64,000 nucleotides of DNA, taken from positions 1-64,000 of the forward strand of contig JAHQIW010000827.1 in NCBI GenBank assembly GCA_019055375.1, written 5' to 3'. How positions within the stretch are numbered: position 1 is the stretch's first letter; every line of letters begins with the position of its first letter. The position numbers and the translations under genes are program-made. Below, one piece after another: positions 1-11,252 of this stretch. Source of the DNA: Parelaphostrongylus tenuis (taxonomy: Eukaryota > Nematoda > Chromadorea > Rhabditida > Metastrongylidae). The notes under the pieces are model-generated. The model made no database searches, was not told the origin of the DNA, and worked only from the letters and a program-made list of their open reading frames with translations.

Positions 1-207
1 TAACGTGCTCGATTGTTAAGGCAACCATAAAGGACGAGAGGCGGTGGTCACGGTACGTTAGGACTGATACGCAGCGCAGATACGCAGGCAATGGGCCGCC
101 GACGACGGCAGTCGAGCGCCTTCAACTGGCCCGTGCGGCCGTCTGGTTACCCTTAATCTTCTTACTCCTTCGCTTCTCCTTTTAGATTATCGATCGCCGA
201 CCATTGT

Positions 208-480
208 TGTTTATGACTCGATGTAGCTTGGTTGATTGCAGATTGATGACTCATACCACATAAGACGTAGAGTGGTGCACCCCTTCGATCCCGATTATCG
301 GCCGCTTGACGTTCTCTTTCTCTTCATTGCCTATTTGGACTGACTTAAGAATGTCTATGACTCGATGTAGCTTTGTTGATTCAACAATAGAACATTGACT
401 GCCGATTGCTGACCCATGCCATAAGATGTAATTTTGTTTACCACTTAAGGCTCACATAAGACGTGAGATTGTTTACCACT
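208..480. repeat. Two-unit direct repeat of about 147 bp
   Basis: The motif TATGACTCGATGTAGCTT occurs near 210 and again near 356, each followed by a related stretch on TTGATT, GACTCATACCA/GACCCATGCCA and CATAAGAYGT. The same two units appear reversed at about 61,080-61,310 in the right arm. The tandem duplication therefore predates the inverted duplication. No coding potential is seen. Confidence 0.75.
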
Positions 481-540
481 TCTCGGTTGAAAGTCGACTG
501 CTCGTCGTAGCACAAAGGATTGTAACTGCAAACTCAGGAC

Positions 541-790
541 AGGGAGACGAGCCCAGTGGGTGGAGAGGGGAGGAGGGGGGGAGGGGGGTCGTGGGGCGAC
601 TTATACCTGGGGATGGGTAGCAGGCTCGCAGGGCGATTTCGAACAAGCAATGTGAGACTACTTATATGACTTATACGACTATGATACTCACACATCATCC
701 ACCCGGTATGCCACCCGGGGTCTCGTCATTCTGAGGCACCCACGATAGCCCCTCTGACCTCCCCCCCCGTCTCCTAATTGAGGTTTGCAA
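541..790. repeat. G-rich and C-rich tracts of the outer arm
   Basis: Runs of G (about 560-590) and of C (about 755-765) lie some 170 bp apart. They are mirrored in the right arm by G and C runs near 60,786 and 60,955. The tract lengths differ between arms, as expected for slippage. Between them is a conserved stretch with short palindromic ACTTATAYGACTTATACGACTATGA-like sequence. No gene is seen from 1 to 1,200. Confidence 0.6.
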
Positions 791-1229
791 ACGCTTCAAA
801 TGGGATACTCCTCGATATTGCCAAGTTTCTCGCCCTTTGTCCTTATGTGTTTACCTAGGTTGACGTACTACTCATTTTACAAAGCTGCTACTAGTCGAGC
901 TACTACAGTGTATTGATTGGCTATTTACTACGTGATATGTCTGTTGTTTCATCAGTTCTATTTTTTGACGGATATGGATTTTTTTATATGTAATTATAGT
1001 TTATTTTAGGTTGTTTTTCTTCACGCGATTTATTCTTGCTGTATTTTTTGATGCATTAATCCTAGTGGTAGGTGCATAAAACACACATCAACCGGCAGGG
1101 CATTCACTACTGCAATCAATACACTTTGCCAATCCATAATTCACAATCTCGAAAAACAGCTTTCGAAGAGAGTTTGTTGCTCATCACAAGTAATGTTACG
1201 ATTTCTGTGGATGGCCTCCCGCTTCATCG

Positions 1230-1405
1230 ACATGTGCTGCTTATCCTCTCAGAAAAGTCTGAGACCCTACAACTCGATAAAATTCACCGTTCCAAAAGAG
1301 GTGGATGACTTGGTAAGCTATGAGCGCGAGATCGAATCATCGACCTTGTGTGCGACGCAGAGTACCTCTAACTTGCGCCACATGAGCTCCGAAATCCGAT
1401 ACCTA
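1230..1405 (-). repeat. SINE-2 (tRNA-derived) copy
   Basis: Read on the minus strand, a tRNA-like head has the B-box-like sequence GATTCGATC after GTCGCACACAAGGTCGAT. It is followed by the family tail CTCATAGCTTACCAAGTCATCC. Related copies lie at 1,805, 27,815, 38,850, 52,005, 59,660, 60,170 and 61,700. The matching right-arm copy is at 60,170-60,340. The short open frames here are SINE sequence, not genes. Confidence 0.7.
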
Positions 1406-1804
1406 TCAATAATTCTTTATGATGACATGGTACACCTTTGGGCACACATGTGGTTGTAGTAGAAACAGATGTGTATTGAATATCTACGAGCTCACAGAGT
1501 TTGTGTTTATTCACATGATTCCACAAAGAGTCCTCTCCGAAAATTGCAAGTTCCCGGATATCGCTGCCACTCCAAACGACATGGACACTATAGCGTCCAT
1601 GAAAAATTGGATCGTTCTTCGAATTTCGCCTTGAACTGCCTCATTTTCTGGTTTGTAATTCTTTCCTTTCATTCCATTTCTTTCTGCGAACTGAAGAATA
1701 GTATGAGTGTCCAGATAAACCGCAGTGGACCTTGTCTTTCTCGTCGATCGCCATTATTGAAGCAATCTAAACTGACCTAAATGTTCTCTATCTAATGGAC
1801 GTGT

Positions 1805-1990
1805 GTGCGGTAGTGATTAGAAGTGCTCTGCGTCGCACACGAAGACGATGGTTCGATGTCACGTTCATGGCTCACTAAGTCAGCCATCCCTCCGGGCTCG
1901 TTTCCACTAGACCTGTCTAGGAAAATAAGGGTTATTCAGTGAAGTCGAATGTATAGCGCATCCCTCAGTGATCGACCCTATCCGACAGCT
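1805..1990 (+). repeat. SINE-2 copy
   Basis: The head reads GTAGTGATTAGAAGTGCTCT, then CTGCGTCGCACACGAAGACG and the B-box-like GGTTCGATGTC. The usual tail follows (GGCTCACTAAGTCAGCCATC, then TAGACCTGTCTAGGAAAATA). It is mirrored in the right arm at 59,660-59,750, so this insertion predates the inverted duplication. Confidence 0.7.
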
Positions 1991-2518
1991 CTATCCTTTT
2001 TATCCTCTATCTTTCATCATACCAAAGGTCTCTAATACTCAAAATGTAGCGGGACTGGTTTGTTTCGTAGTGGTATAACTGAATTTTCTGACTACCAGTT
2101 TCTCGTATTCTATCTGCTCTTCCTACTTTATTTACTCTTAGTGGCAGTAGTTTATGCATCTCCTGGTGGTATTTACTGCTCTCATGAAATCTGATCACAC
2201 CTTCTTCATCGTTCACAATTGTCTTTGATGCATTGAGCCCACATGGTCATCTAGAATGTCCAAGTACCTCTACGTATATGCCATCAAAAGCAGTTTGAAT
2301 AAATCAGTCAGCTGGCCCTTTTACTTTATACCAGAAATTCTTTTGATTCCTTCTTTCTCTCTGGAAAGCTCATTTGGACTATAATCTTTTGAGACTCGGT
2401 GAACCATGACCTTTTTGGGTCCCATGGAAAATACGCATGGAATGGGCCCGCACAGATGTCGCGCTCTAATGGAACGCTCCCTTTGACCGCTTGACAACGA
2501 CGTGAGTCGTGATTAGAT

Positions 2519-2595
2519 ATTATCTCTCTCTCTCACATACAGTCTCTCTCTTGCTCTGTCTCTATCTCTGTCTCTCTCTCTCCTCTTTCTCATAG
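2519..2595. repeat. (CT)n microsatellite
   Basis: Impure CT/TC repeat with CA and GT interruptions. Its reverse-complement partner in the right arm, a longer (GA)n tract, is at 58,895-59,022. Confidence 0.9.
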
Positions 2596-2599
2596 TAAA

Positions 2600-3325
2600 T
2601 ATGTGTTGGCGCGCTCTTCCGTGCAGATCTTGCACTCAGTTGATGAACTCACTCCACTGTTCTATACTTGTTTCAGATATTTGATATACAGATAATTATG
2701 AAAGGTACAATTGGCAGTTCCATATAAGCCCACAGAAAAATTTATGTTTACTGACAGCATACAATGTCAAACATGTCTCATAAAAGATGCACAAATAATT
2801 TTGGAAACAATTTGTAAAACACATCATTTTTTCTTTTTTTTTATTGAGAATCATTAGCGTTGTTTTTGCTATCAAAAGTCTTATTAAGGTCTCGCCAATC
2901 GTACTCAATCAAATTTTTATGACTATCCAATCATTTGCCCACGATTCTTCTAAGTTTCATCACAAATTACCACACTGTTATTGGAGCACGCGACGCGGTC
3001 GCGTGCGTTCTGTGCAAGATTTCAACATCGTTGTCAAGCGGTTGAAACAATTATCTTTCGAGATCCAGTGAGCCGCCACCTCGCCCCGACGGAAAATATG
3101 CGCTGAAACAAGTCCACACAGATATCGCGCTCCAATCAAACGCTTCCTTCAAACGTGGCGGAATGGCTCGAATGTTGAGCTAAAGTGCACAAGCTACTGC
3201 TTTATGTTGATTAGTTCTCTATTTATAGTGACTCGCCACACTGTACTTTTCTTTGTTTGTTCTTTTTCTGAACTTCTCCAACTGGTTTTATATTACCACG
3301 GTTCATGTTTTATCTCATAAGACAA
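2600..3325. other. Gene-free arm sequence
   Basis: No exon or repeat boundary can be supported here. The stretch aligns with about 58,240-58,890 reversed, including the conserved GTTGTCAAGCGGTT block near 3,030, which also occurs near 2,495 and at 58,490 and 59,050. That block flanks a short recurring segment mentioning GCGCTCYAATNGAACGCT. Confidence 0.4.
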
Positions 3326-3329
3326 ATTG

Positions 3330-3425
3330 GCGGGTTGGCGCAGTGGTTAGTAAAGCATGTATTAGGAGCACATTGATGAACAAGACGTTGGTTCGATCCC
3401 CTCTCCCTATATTGTCTTATAGAAA
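3330..3425 (+). repeat. SINE-1 head (tRNA-like)
   Basis: GGCGCAGTGGTTAGTAAAGC resembles an A box, and GTTGGTTCGATCCC a B box. The anticodon arm does not fold, so this is a SINE rather than a tRNA gene. A reversed partner lies at 58,150-58,230. Confidence 0.65.
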
Positions 3426-3557
3426 GCTGAGCAGGTGGCTGCTCTTTAATTCGGCTGTCTCGAAGAAGAAGATTGATCGCAACCAGCTTTCCACGACACT
3501 TATAAGGAGGCGAAACCTTCCAGCAGCTCTAATTTTATCACTTTTTTAGCCGTGGTA

Positions 3558-3900
3558 TGATGTTACAAATATATCCAAAGATGTTGAGTGATGTGCAAAA
3601 CTTCTGCGTTAGGCGCGACTCCAACCCAAATCGCACTATGTCTGCAATGGGTGCTAACCAACTGCACTACAGATGTTTGTTTTGCCACCACTTTTTGTAC
3701 GTTGCAACATAGCATCTGCCAGCAACCAACCGTCAACGCTTTAGCCTGGTCCCAGACCGCAACCGTAAAACGTCTTAGATGGTTCTCTAGAGCAATGGCT
3801 AATGTAATTGAAATATCACTGAACATACTAGGCCTCATATCTGGTAATGAATGGTAGCTCGGGATCACGAGTGCGGGAGCGTCCGCAACATTGTCAAAAA
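3558..3900 (-). repeat. SINE-1 copy, minus strand
   Basis: On the minus strand the tail is clear: TTGCACATCACTCAACATC, then ATATTTGTAACATCATACCA. The tRNA-like head lies at about 3,630-3,700 and the family's 5' module (CGTTGACGGTTGGTTGCTGG) at about 3,720-3,760. The 130-residue open frame on this strand is SINE sequence. Confidence 0.65.
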
Positions 3901-3984
3901 TAGGATGCGGCTTCACAACCACCAGATCGCTTGTATTAATTTTGTGCACAAGCATGTGAAAAAAAGCGGCTTCAAAGGTTTGCT

Positions 3985-6380
3985 TGTTAGTGGGTGGTAC
4001 TTTAACGGGTGAGAAGATATTGACGGTCGAGTCACTCTATAATCACCAAAATTGACTTCAATTTCTCAAGAAAAGTCAGCAGAAGTCCGCGGTAGCAAAA
4101 CCTATGGGACGCAGTCATTTTCGGCCTCTGTTATAGTCTGAACCTGCATTTGCGCCACCGAAAGGATGCTGGTTTTCATCAACATAAGTGTCATCATCAA
4201 CGCTGTCAACTATCACTTAACGATTGCCATCTGTCGAAAACAACTCCCAAGCTTTTGGGATAAGAACATCTGGCCGTCAGACTTGACGGATCTCAACCAA
4301 ATGGATTGCTCTGTGTAGTCCATACTTCAGGAAAATGTCTAGCTACACTGCGTAGGTGAGCTTAAAACGGCTTTGACACGCGCTTGGGACGAAATTACGG
4401 TGAAACGAATGCGAGCATCGTTGAAAATTTTCGCAAGCGACTTTGTCAAACGTGTAGAGGGAATAGGAAGCAATACTGAGAATTTTTCATAAACTATTTT
4501 GTTTATCGTTATAGTTATTGATTTAATAGTCATAATTCACCCTTTAACTGGTCGAATCTACCTATTTGCAGTATTTTTTAGTGTTAAAATATTTGAAAAA
4601 TTCCCAGAAATTCTCTCTCACTCTGTACATATGCGGGCCCTCTGCAAAATGACATGCGAAAGGCCAGTTTTAGTTGTATAATAGAATTGCCTAGTAATTG
4701 GAAAACATGAGTTTATGAGGGACCAAATTTTTGCGGCCATATATCTTTTAGTGCAAAAGATTCTTTTTGGACTTTTTGTAATCAACTAATGACATAGCAA
4801 ATTTAGTTGCAAAATTCCAAGCGGCCTAGAAAGTCTGTTTCTTATTAATTCCCACTAATTTTGCAACAAAACTGTGTGGCCAAAGAACAAAGTGGGCTGT
4901 GTAGAAGCCTCTACTTCGGACACGCTATCAGTCAGTCATAAACATCCCTCTAGGACATTTAGTGCACAAAAATTTACCTCTCACTCAATGTACTTTTTTA
5001 TGGGGTAGACTTCCTTAGCTGTGTTTCAAGTCTGTTACGATGTGCAAATACTAAGAGGTGAGATGGCAATTAAGTTTGCTTCCCCTAGGGCATTGTTCTA
5101 GGGAACCAGATATCGTGGTTGAATAGAGTCAATTGCTTCTCTCACGCAGTTGTCAGGTCACAAGACGAAAATGCAGCCTTCTGATGCTAAATGCAAAGAC
5201 GTCGTTAGATCAGCTGTGTGTTTTTTTTCTTCCTATTTCCAGTGTTGATAATGTTAACGTTTGTGGGTACTTAGATTTCATGCGCTGGGCAGGAGCTTTT
5301 TATAGGAGTGTCAGCAATCATTCGAGATCTTTAATCTTTGGCTGCAACCTCACATGACCAATTTTTCGAAAAAGTCTTTTTTTGATGTTGCTGCAAAGGA
5401 AAAAGCCTTTCCTCTCACGCACGCATTTTTTTCGCAGAACAGATCTTGTGCATTAGATTTTTAGTATTCATTCGATAGCGTAAGATTCAAAGATTCTAAC
5501 TCTGCGCTTATTTTCTGGAAAGAGAGTTTCTCTGCAGTGTAATAGGAAAACAAGGTCGAGGTTTGCACATTTGCCTTGCTTGTTCATAAGGAAATTCACT
5601 ATTGCGAGGATCTAACGAACGCAAATTCAAAGGAGCGGCCGGCCGCGATAGATCGATTGGCGCTTCGGAGATGTGCGGTGTTTGTTACTCAATTCAGAAT
5701 TGCTTTTCCGCTTTGGAGGAAGTCAGATCAAACGTACGACTCTGATACTATAACAAGTTCTCCACACGCTCACGTGATTTTCGTGCTTCCAAGAGGGTAA
5801 CAAATGAATTGCGCAGGCGATGTGAAGCATAACTTCATTTTGAACTTTTCTGCGTTATAAAAGGATCCTCTCAGAAAGCCAGCCACGGACGGCTCTAGCC
5901 AGATATTTAATCTTTTGATTGATCTCTAACGTGACCATTACTGTAAAACGATCTTGTTCAGCGAATGAGGTCAAATTCTTTTGCCCTCTAATAATGGACA
6001 AAAGTTCATTTTTATGACATATGAAGTTAGAATTGTATACAGTGATTGCCTCTTTGTAGCAGATATCGCCTAATTATTCTTGAACTGCCAAGAACCATTA
6101 CTTTCAGAGACTTGGAAACTTATCTGAAGCAAATGACATCCTATGTGCCACCGTAGTTTCGTTTTTTTTCTCAGATTCTACAAATTATTGCAATACTTGG
6201 CATCTTCTTAGATTATAGTTTGTTATTTATAGTTAGTGAATATTGCGAAGTGAATATTGCATGGATCTCCTAAGCTTTCCTACTGACAGTTTGTTCGCAC
6301 TCTTTTATGAGACAATGAATTGAAATGAAACCTTAATATCCTCTGATAATGCTCTATTTCTAATATGTGATATAACAGAA
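3985..6380. other. Conserved non-coding stretch upstream of the F-box gene
   Basis: This aligns with about 54,900-56,900 reversed. Conserved blocks lie at 4,050-4,130, 4,590-4,880, 4,950-5,110, 5,230-5,470 and 5,560-5,720. Short frames occur in both arms, for example near 5,250 (DNV..YLD..RW), but no frame is kept across the pair. I see no supported gene. Confidence 0.45.
5300..5362 (+). repeat. Dispersed repeat R, copy 1
   Basis: The core runs CAATCATTCGAGATCTTTAA, then CTTTGGCTGCAACCTCACAT and TTTTTCGAAAAAG. Five related cores were found: 7,055 (+), 44,577 (+), 54,137 (+), 55,241 (+) and 55,765-55,830 (-). The 55.8 kb copy is the arm partner of this one. Confidence 0.55.
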
Positions 6381-6384
6381 TTAA

Positions 6385-6600
6385 GTGGTAGGCAAAATCA
6401 CGGCCTCAGGCGGGAATCGAACCCGCGTTTCATCCTATCCGCGGACACGTGCTTTATCACTACACCACCGAGAAACAATTCCTCGACCACTTATTCTCCA
6501 ACATCTCTATGCTAGCTATCAGCTACCAACCTTTAACAGGTTTGATCGGGTATGCGATTTCGCTTTATGAACCAATTTGAGCTGACAGCCAGTGTTATAT
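6385..6600 (-). repeat. SINE-1b copy, minus strand
   Basis: Minus-strand head: CTCGGTGGTGTAGTGATAAA, then GCGGGTTCGATTCCCGC, whose T stem and loop are perfect. The region corresponding to an anticodon arm does not fold. The 5' module with CCTGTTAAAGGTTGGTAGCT lies at about 6,515-6,540. It forms an inverted pair with the copy at 6,680. A near-identical pair sits at 63,570-64,000. Confidence 0.75.
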
Positions 6601-6679
6601 CTAACACACAAATTTCTAGTATTCTTACTGCTTTTTTCGCAGTGTTGTTATGCTACATATAATCCTGAGAAAATTGGGT

Positions 6680-6885
6680 GGTGGGCAAAAACACAAGAAT
6701 GAGTGGTCGTGCAAATGTGCCTCGGTGGTGTAGTGGTAGAGCACGCGTCCCCGGATAGGATGGAAGAGTAGTTCGATTCCCGCCTGAGTCGTGTTTTTGC
6801 CCATCACTCAGTTCTCTTGGAAATATATTAACATCATAACACTGCGGAAAAAGCAGTAAAAATACTAGAATTTTGGAGTATATGA
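6680..6885 (+). repeat. SINE-1b copy, plus strand
   Basis: Head: GCCTCGGTGGTGTAGTGGTA, ending AGTTCGATTCCCGCCTGAG. Tail: TTTTTGCCCATCACTCAGTT, then AACATCATAACACTGCGG. A tRNA search may flag it, but the anticodon region is not tRNA-like. Confidence 0.75.
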
Positions 6886-7054
6886 TGTGATATAACTGTA
6901 TAACTTTTGACTGTAGCGAGTCCTTGAGACAAGTTGGATTCACTGGCGCAGTCTCCCATGCGATAGGGATGAACGAAATTTCGAGTCGTTTCGGCTGTAA
7001 GAGGCATCATGAAGTAACGGTTTTCTGTGGTCAAGAAATTTTCGTGGAATATCA

Positions 7055-7120
7055 GGAGTCATTCGAAAGTTTAAATCTGTGGCTACAGCTTCATTTGGCC
7101 GTTTTTTCGAAAAGACATGT
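7055..7120 (+). repeat. Dispersed repeat R, copy 2
   Basis: The core runs GTCATTCGAAAGTTTAAATC, then TGTGGCTACAGCTTC and GGCCGTTTTTTCGAAAAG. It lies about 200 bp upstream of the F-box start. Confidence 0.55.
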
Positions 7121-7689
7121 GTTTGTGCCACCTCTTTAGGCTATTAATGTGTGATTGGCGTCCTAAACCAGTTGTTCTCATCTTCCTCTTCAGAATTAGG
7201 TGTTTGCGTTTACTGAGGTTCATTTGCGTGAGTGTAAAGGTGGCAAAGGTTTTTCTGTTCAAAGTTCGTCGTGATGAAGACATTTCATATTTATACAAGG
7301 AACATTCTGAATTTCACTTCCAGTCAATGGCTTCAACTCGTTTTCCTCTTCCTGACGACATTGTTTTGTCGATATTGATGCTTTTGGATGGAAAGAATGT
7401 GAGATCATTTGGAAACACATGTAGGAGGTTCAGGTAAGCCGGAGCATTCTCCTCTAGTTGTGCCTTTTATGATTCAGACAGCAAAGTTCAGTTTAGGAAA
7501 CTTATACTGAGTAATAAAGGAAGGCTGCCTAAACCACATCTGAGATTTGAGGAGGTCAGGCTTTTATTTGGTCGCAAAATAACTCTTAGCGCTGAAAGCT
7601 CACTGTTGCAAGGACGAAATTCTTCACCAATGAATAATTGCTGGATTTTTACGGTGAGGTTATTTTCTTAAACAACCTTTAAACAAAAC

Positions 7690-7835
7690 GCATCTGCGTC
7701 GGCCGAGATCCGAACTCACATCTTACTCTACTTTTAGAGGATCAAAGTTCGTATCCCGGCTGACACAAATGTTTTTGCACAGCACTCCACATTATTGAGT
7801 ATATTATAAGATCATGCCACTGCAAGAGGCGGTCA
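7690..7835 (+). repeat. SINE-1 remnant inside F-box intron 2
   Basis: The tail signature TTTTGCACAGCACTCCACAT, then ATCATGCCACTGCAAGAGGC, follows a degenerate head with AAGTTCGTATCCCGG. It accounts for intron 2 being 249 nt here, against 82 nt in the right copy. Confidence 0.65.
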
Positions 7836-8689
7836 AATAAATGAATTCCTATCTATAACACTCGATGAAAGTGTTGTTCTTGAGAATGCCATAGTTATTG
7901 CAGAGAGATGAATTTATGAAAGACTTCGCAAATCTTTTCTTCGGCATTTCTCCAATCTGTTTGCGCATAGAATGCAGAGACCTTGATGAGCACATAATCA
8001 ACATGGTAAAGAAATGTGTAGGAAATTGTCGCGGCAAGCATCTTTTTCTAAAGATGCACAAATGCTCGGTAAGATGATGTAACTTAATTTCTTTACCTGT
8101 TTTGGTATATTATGTTTATTTTTAGTTAGACGAACTCGCACTACATCAGTTCCTTGCCCACTTTTCACCCAAAGTCTTATATCTCACTGGCCAGTTTGAC
8201 AGGAGTATAATCTCTGACCAGGTTTCCTCTGTACATTCTGTGGATATTTTTCACTTATGCTTTTCTCAATTCCATCTACGAATATCGAGGAGGATTTTTA
8301 GTTGCACCCACTCAATTTGATTGTGTTATTCTCCGTGAGTCATATGACATCTTCAAGGCTCTTCCGCTGTCCTCTTTGTTGATACTGGTCATCGAATCAA
8401 ACCGTTGCGATAAGGAAACACGCACAAGAATTTCTGGAATAACTGTCCGAACGATTGTGAATAATTGCTTGCGGCATTATTTCCTCACTTCAAGGTAAAG
8501 TTCACATGGCACATTCAAATATCTATGTGCGAATCTCCTTGAACATACTTATCTACTGCGCGGACTGTAAATTGCCATTGGAGATTTTTTAATCTTTGGT
8601 AGCTTTTTTGGCAGTTTTCCCATATCGCCACTCATAATCATGAGAACATTTTTTAGATGTTGCACTAATCATTTGACTGCTTGAATCTT

Positions 8690-9550
8690 GAGAATCAGAG
8701 CGTTGTATTTTGTTTTTCAAATAATTTCAATAGTATGCTGCAGTCGTAAAAATAAGATTATATTTCGCAATCAAGCATCTCTCGTTGTGACACACCTTTT
8801 TATTCAGACTTTCCAAAAATTTTCGATGTCACAAATCTCAACAATCTTAATGATATGCATAGTTTTTAAGAAAGATTTTCTAGTACGTTGTTACAGCTGA
8901 AAGAGTATATTCAGTTTCACACTAGGTGCCTTGTCGATGGCGCAGCGCAATCCGCATTCGCGTGTGATGTGTGCCAAGTGCAGAACTCACTATTCTTCTA
9001 GCTGTAGCAGCGCTCTATAAGTCCTATCTTAAAACCAAGCATGTCATTGAAATTATTGAGATTTGTGCTATCAAATGGTTTTTAAGAATCTGAAGGAAGA
9101 GCTGCCTCAAATAACAAGTAGTCAAATGTGCAACACTGTTTTATTCTTACTGCTATAGCATGCAGAAATTTATTTCTAGAAAGCACTCACATTACTGAAA
9201 TCCTTGGGATTTAAGCTATCGACTGCTCAATAAAAGGGAATGGCTTAATTATCCACATACTCGCTCACCAGTGTAAGCCATACGCGCCGCCTTTGAGCAG
9301 CAATATTATTTTCGGTGTTGCAACGAAATTAAAAGTTTTTTTGGAAGACTAAAAGAGCTGTTGGGTTTGTCGAAATTTGTGCTATCGAATAGTTACTAAA
9401 GTTTTTAGGGAAAAGGTTTGCTTAACGAAACATGCTTATGTGTGGATTTAGATTTTATTTTTACTATTGTAACGTAAATAAAGACTTTACAAAAAATAAA
9501 TGTACCTTTCAAATTCTCGAGACCTAAGCTATCGAAATGAATGTAAGTAA
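8690..9550. repeat. Cluster of dispersed repeat S units in F-box intron 5
   Basis: Several copies of a motif around GAGATTTGTGCTATCAAA/GAA occur: minus near 8,820, and plus near 9,060, 9,205, 9,370 and 9,520. Each has TTACAGCTG-like or GCTGTAGCAG flanks. Related units lie in the matching right intron (48,320-48,420, 51,600-51,760, 51,890-51,950, 52,340). The pieces at 8,820-8,900 and 8,995-9,080 are inverted with respect to each other. Confidence 0.5.
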
Positions 9551-11252
9551 GATGTCTAGAAAGAGCAAAAATCCGTTTTTTTTTTAAATATGGGTGCGAA
9601 TAGGGGAAGTACCGCTCATTTCTCTACTTTACAGAGATTACAATTTTAATTGCTTTCTGTGGACTTTTCATGCTGTCGATACGAACGTTTTCTTAGAAAA
9701 TCAGACTGGTTGGTGAAGTGGCAAAGTTGAGGTCGCTTGAAAAAATCCAATAATTAAGCTAAAGGAAGAAGCATTCGGCTTTGAGTCTATGAGAATGCAC
9801 CTTACTTCATTGAGAATCGTAGATGCCATTAAATTCATGTTTACCAATTACCATTTCTTTCAATGACGCGCTGTTCTATCAAGGTAATATTTTTGTATCC
9901 TACAATAGATGTGTGGTACAATTCTCGATCCCAGAGATGGAGTCTGGAGAGTTCAGCGAACGAGTGATCATTTATGCGTTGCGCGAAAATCTTTAATGAC
10001 AACTCTTTAAGATTATTCTGTGCTAGTGATCTGTTTTTCACAACTTTTAAATGCAAATTAGTGTTGCTTTTTCAATGTGCAATCGTATTAGACTACTATT
10101 TTGAGATAAATAAAGCACAAAACGCCGTCCTTCTATCTGTCGTTTTTCTTTCTAGCTGCCGTGGAATCTTAATAAACGAGTACTACTAGGTGTAAAGCCA
10201 CTTTATTAGATCCATTCGGACTTATCAATGGTCGTAATGCTAAAAAATATACACCGAAATTTTAGTTTCTAGAATATCACTCAGGCTATGTTGGAATTTC
10301 AATGTGTCATTTTAGTCTTCCTCCTATTGCGCAGAAGAAGTTTTATGCATTTCGCATCAAGTTACCCGACTGTGAATTCAACTACAAGGACTTTTTTGAG
10401 TTCTTCAAGGTCCTCCTCGTTACTTTATTTTTTGCTTTCCCCCAAAAGCCACTTATTCCAGGGATTGACTCCCATTCCTCGTAGATGCCATGGTAAAATT
10501 CTGATTTATAACCTTCCAAAAGCATTAATCCATGCAATCTCAAGGTAATTAGCAGTTCTACTTTTCTTTTTGTTTTATATTTTCTCTATGTTTCGTGATA
10601 TTATACGCTGCGCGTAGGTTGTTCTTCGGTGTGCGTTTACTTGGTCACTAAGATGAAATGGTTTTTTAGTGATATGTTGTCAACATTTGAAACTCTTAAG
10701 CGGGCATGGGTTGAGCAACGTTTATGTAGGAGCGAGGACTTACATCTTTCATGTGCGTTAAGCTGTAAATGTGACAACCTGTGGGTTTTTCTCAGTGTAT
10801 TTCTCAGTTTTACTGGGTGTTTACGTTTACTGATCAGTTGGGCTTGCAATACGTTTTCGACGTATGGTATTTACGATTATAGAGAGCCGATAGCAGGTCA
10901 TGGTGAAGTGCCGCTTGAGAATTTGCCAAGTGATCCTTCACAACTCTGTGATGGAATCATGCTAAGCATAACAATCATGTAAGTCACTTTATCGCTGAGA
11001 TTTTTCCATTTGTTGCCCACCTTTGTTTTTTGCTACGTGGTGAAGTTTTTGAGTACATAACTTCATGAACATCTGAGAGTTGATGTTGTTTTAATTGACT
11101 TCTACGGAAATCTTTTCAGGGCTGTTTTTTCTGCTCGTGTAGCATTTTCCGTCAATATCTCTATGAATGCAGGCTTCGAACCGCCCACTCATGCTTGACT
11201 ATCAGTAGGTAAACGCAAGCGACCGCGTAATATGAGAAGTTTACGGGCATGA

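Larger units (their letters stand above)
7327..11252 (+). pseudogene. F-box gene, left copy (nine exons, broken)
   Basis: Exons by count: 7327-7433, 7482-7654, 7904-8068, 8126-8204, 8302-8494, 10316-10409, 10462-10544, 10670-10978 and 11120-11252. All junctions are GT..AG and phases agree. The start ATG opens an F-box (MASTRFPLPDDIVLSILMLL, ending NTCRRF), so the product would be a substrate receptor of an SCF ubiquitin ligase; the target is unknown. The rest (about 400 residues) matches no family I can name. The C-terminus is basic (LSVGKRKRP). Lesions relative to the right copy: exon 2 is 173 nt against 172, a +1 shift near 7,615, and an in-frame TGA lies at 11,196 before the shared stop at 11,250. 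Intron 5 is long (1.8 kb). A sequencing error in exon 2 cannot be excluded. Confidence 0.8.

Noticed and set aside
1072..1308. Frame conserved as protein in both arms (QYTLPIHNSQSRKTAF against the same at 60,279-60,482)
   Set aside because: The similarity reflects the large duplication at nucleotide level. Other frames are equally conserved, and part is SINE-2 tail.
2495..2600. Promoter or pyrimidine-rich splice region
   Set aside because: It is a simple CT microsatellite with a matching GA tract in the other arm, and no exon is near it.
3563..3955. 130-codon open frame on the minus strand
   Set aside because: It runs through a SINE-1 copy; the residues follow the SINE tail and head.
6720..6795. 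Possible tRNA gene on the plus strand (and similar ones at 3,340, 41,930, 45,165, 57,945, 62,120 and 63,860)
   Set aside because: A- and B-box-like motifs and a T arm are present, but the anticodon arm does not fold and the same unit with a fixed tail recurs many times. They are tRNA-derived SINEs.
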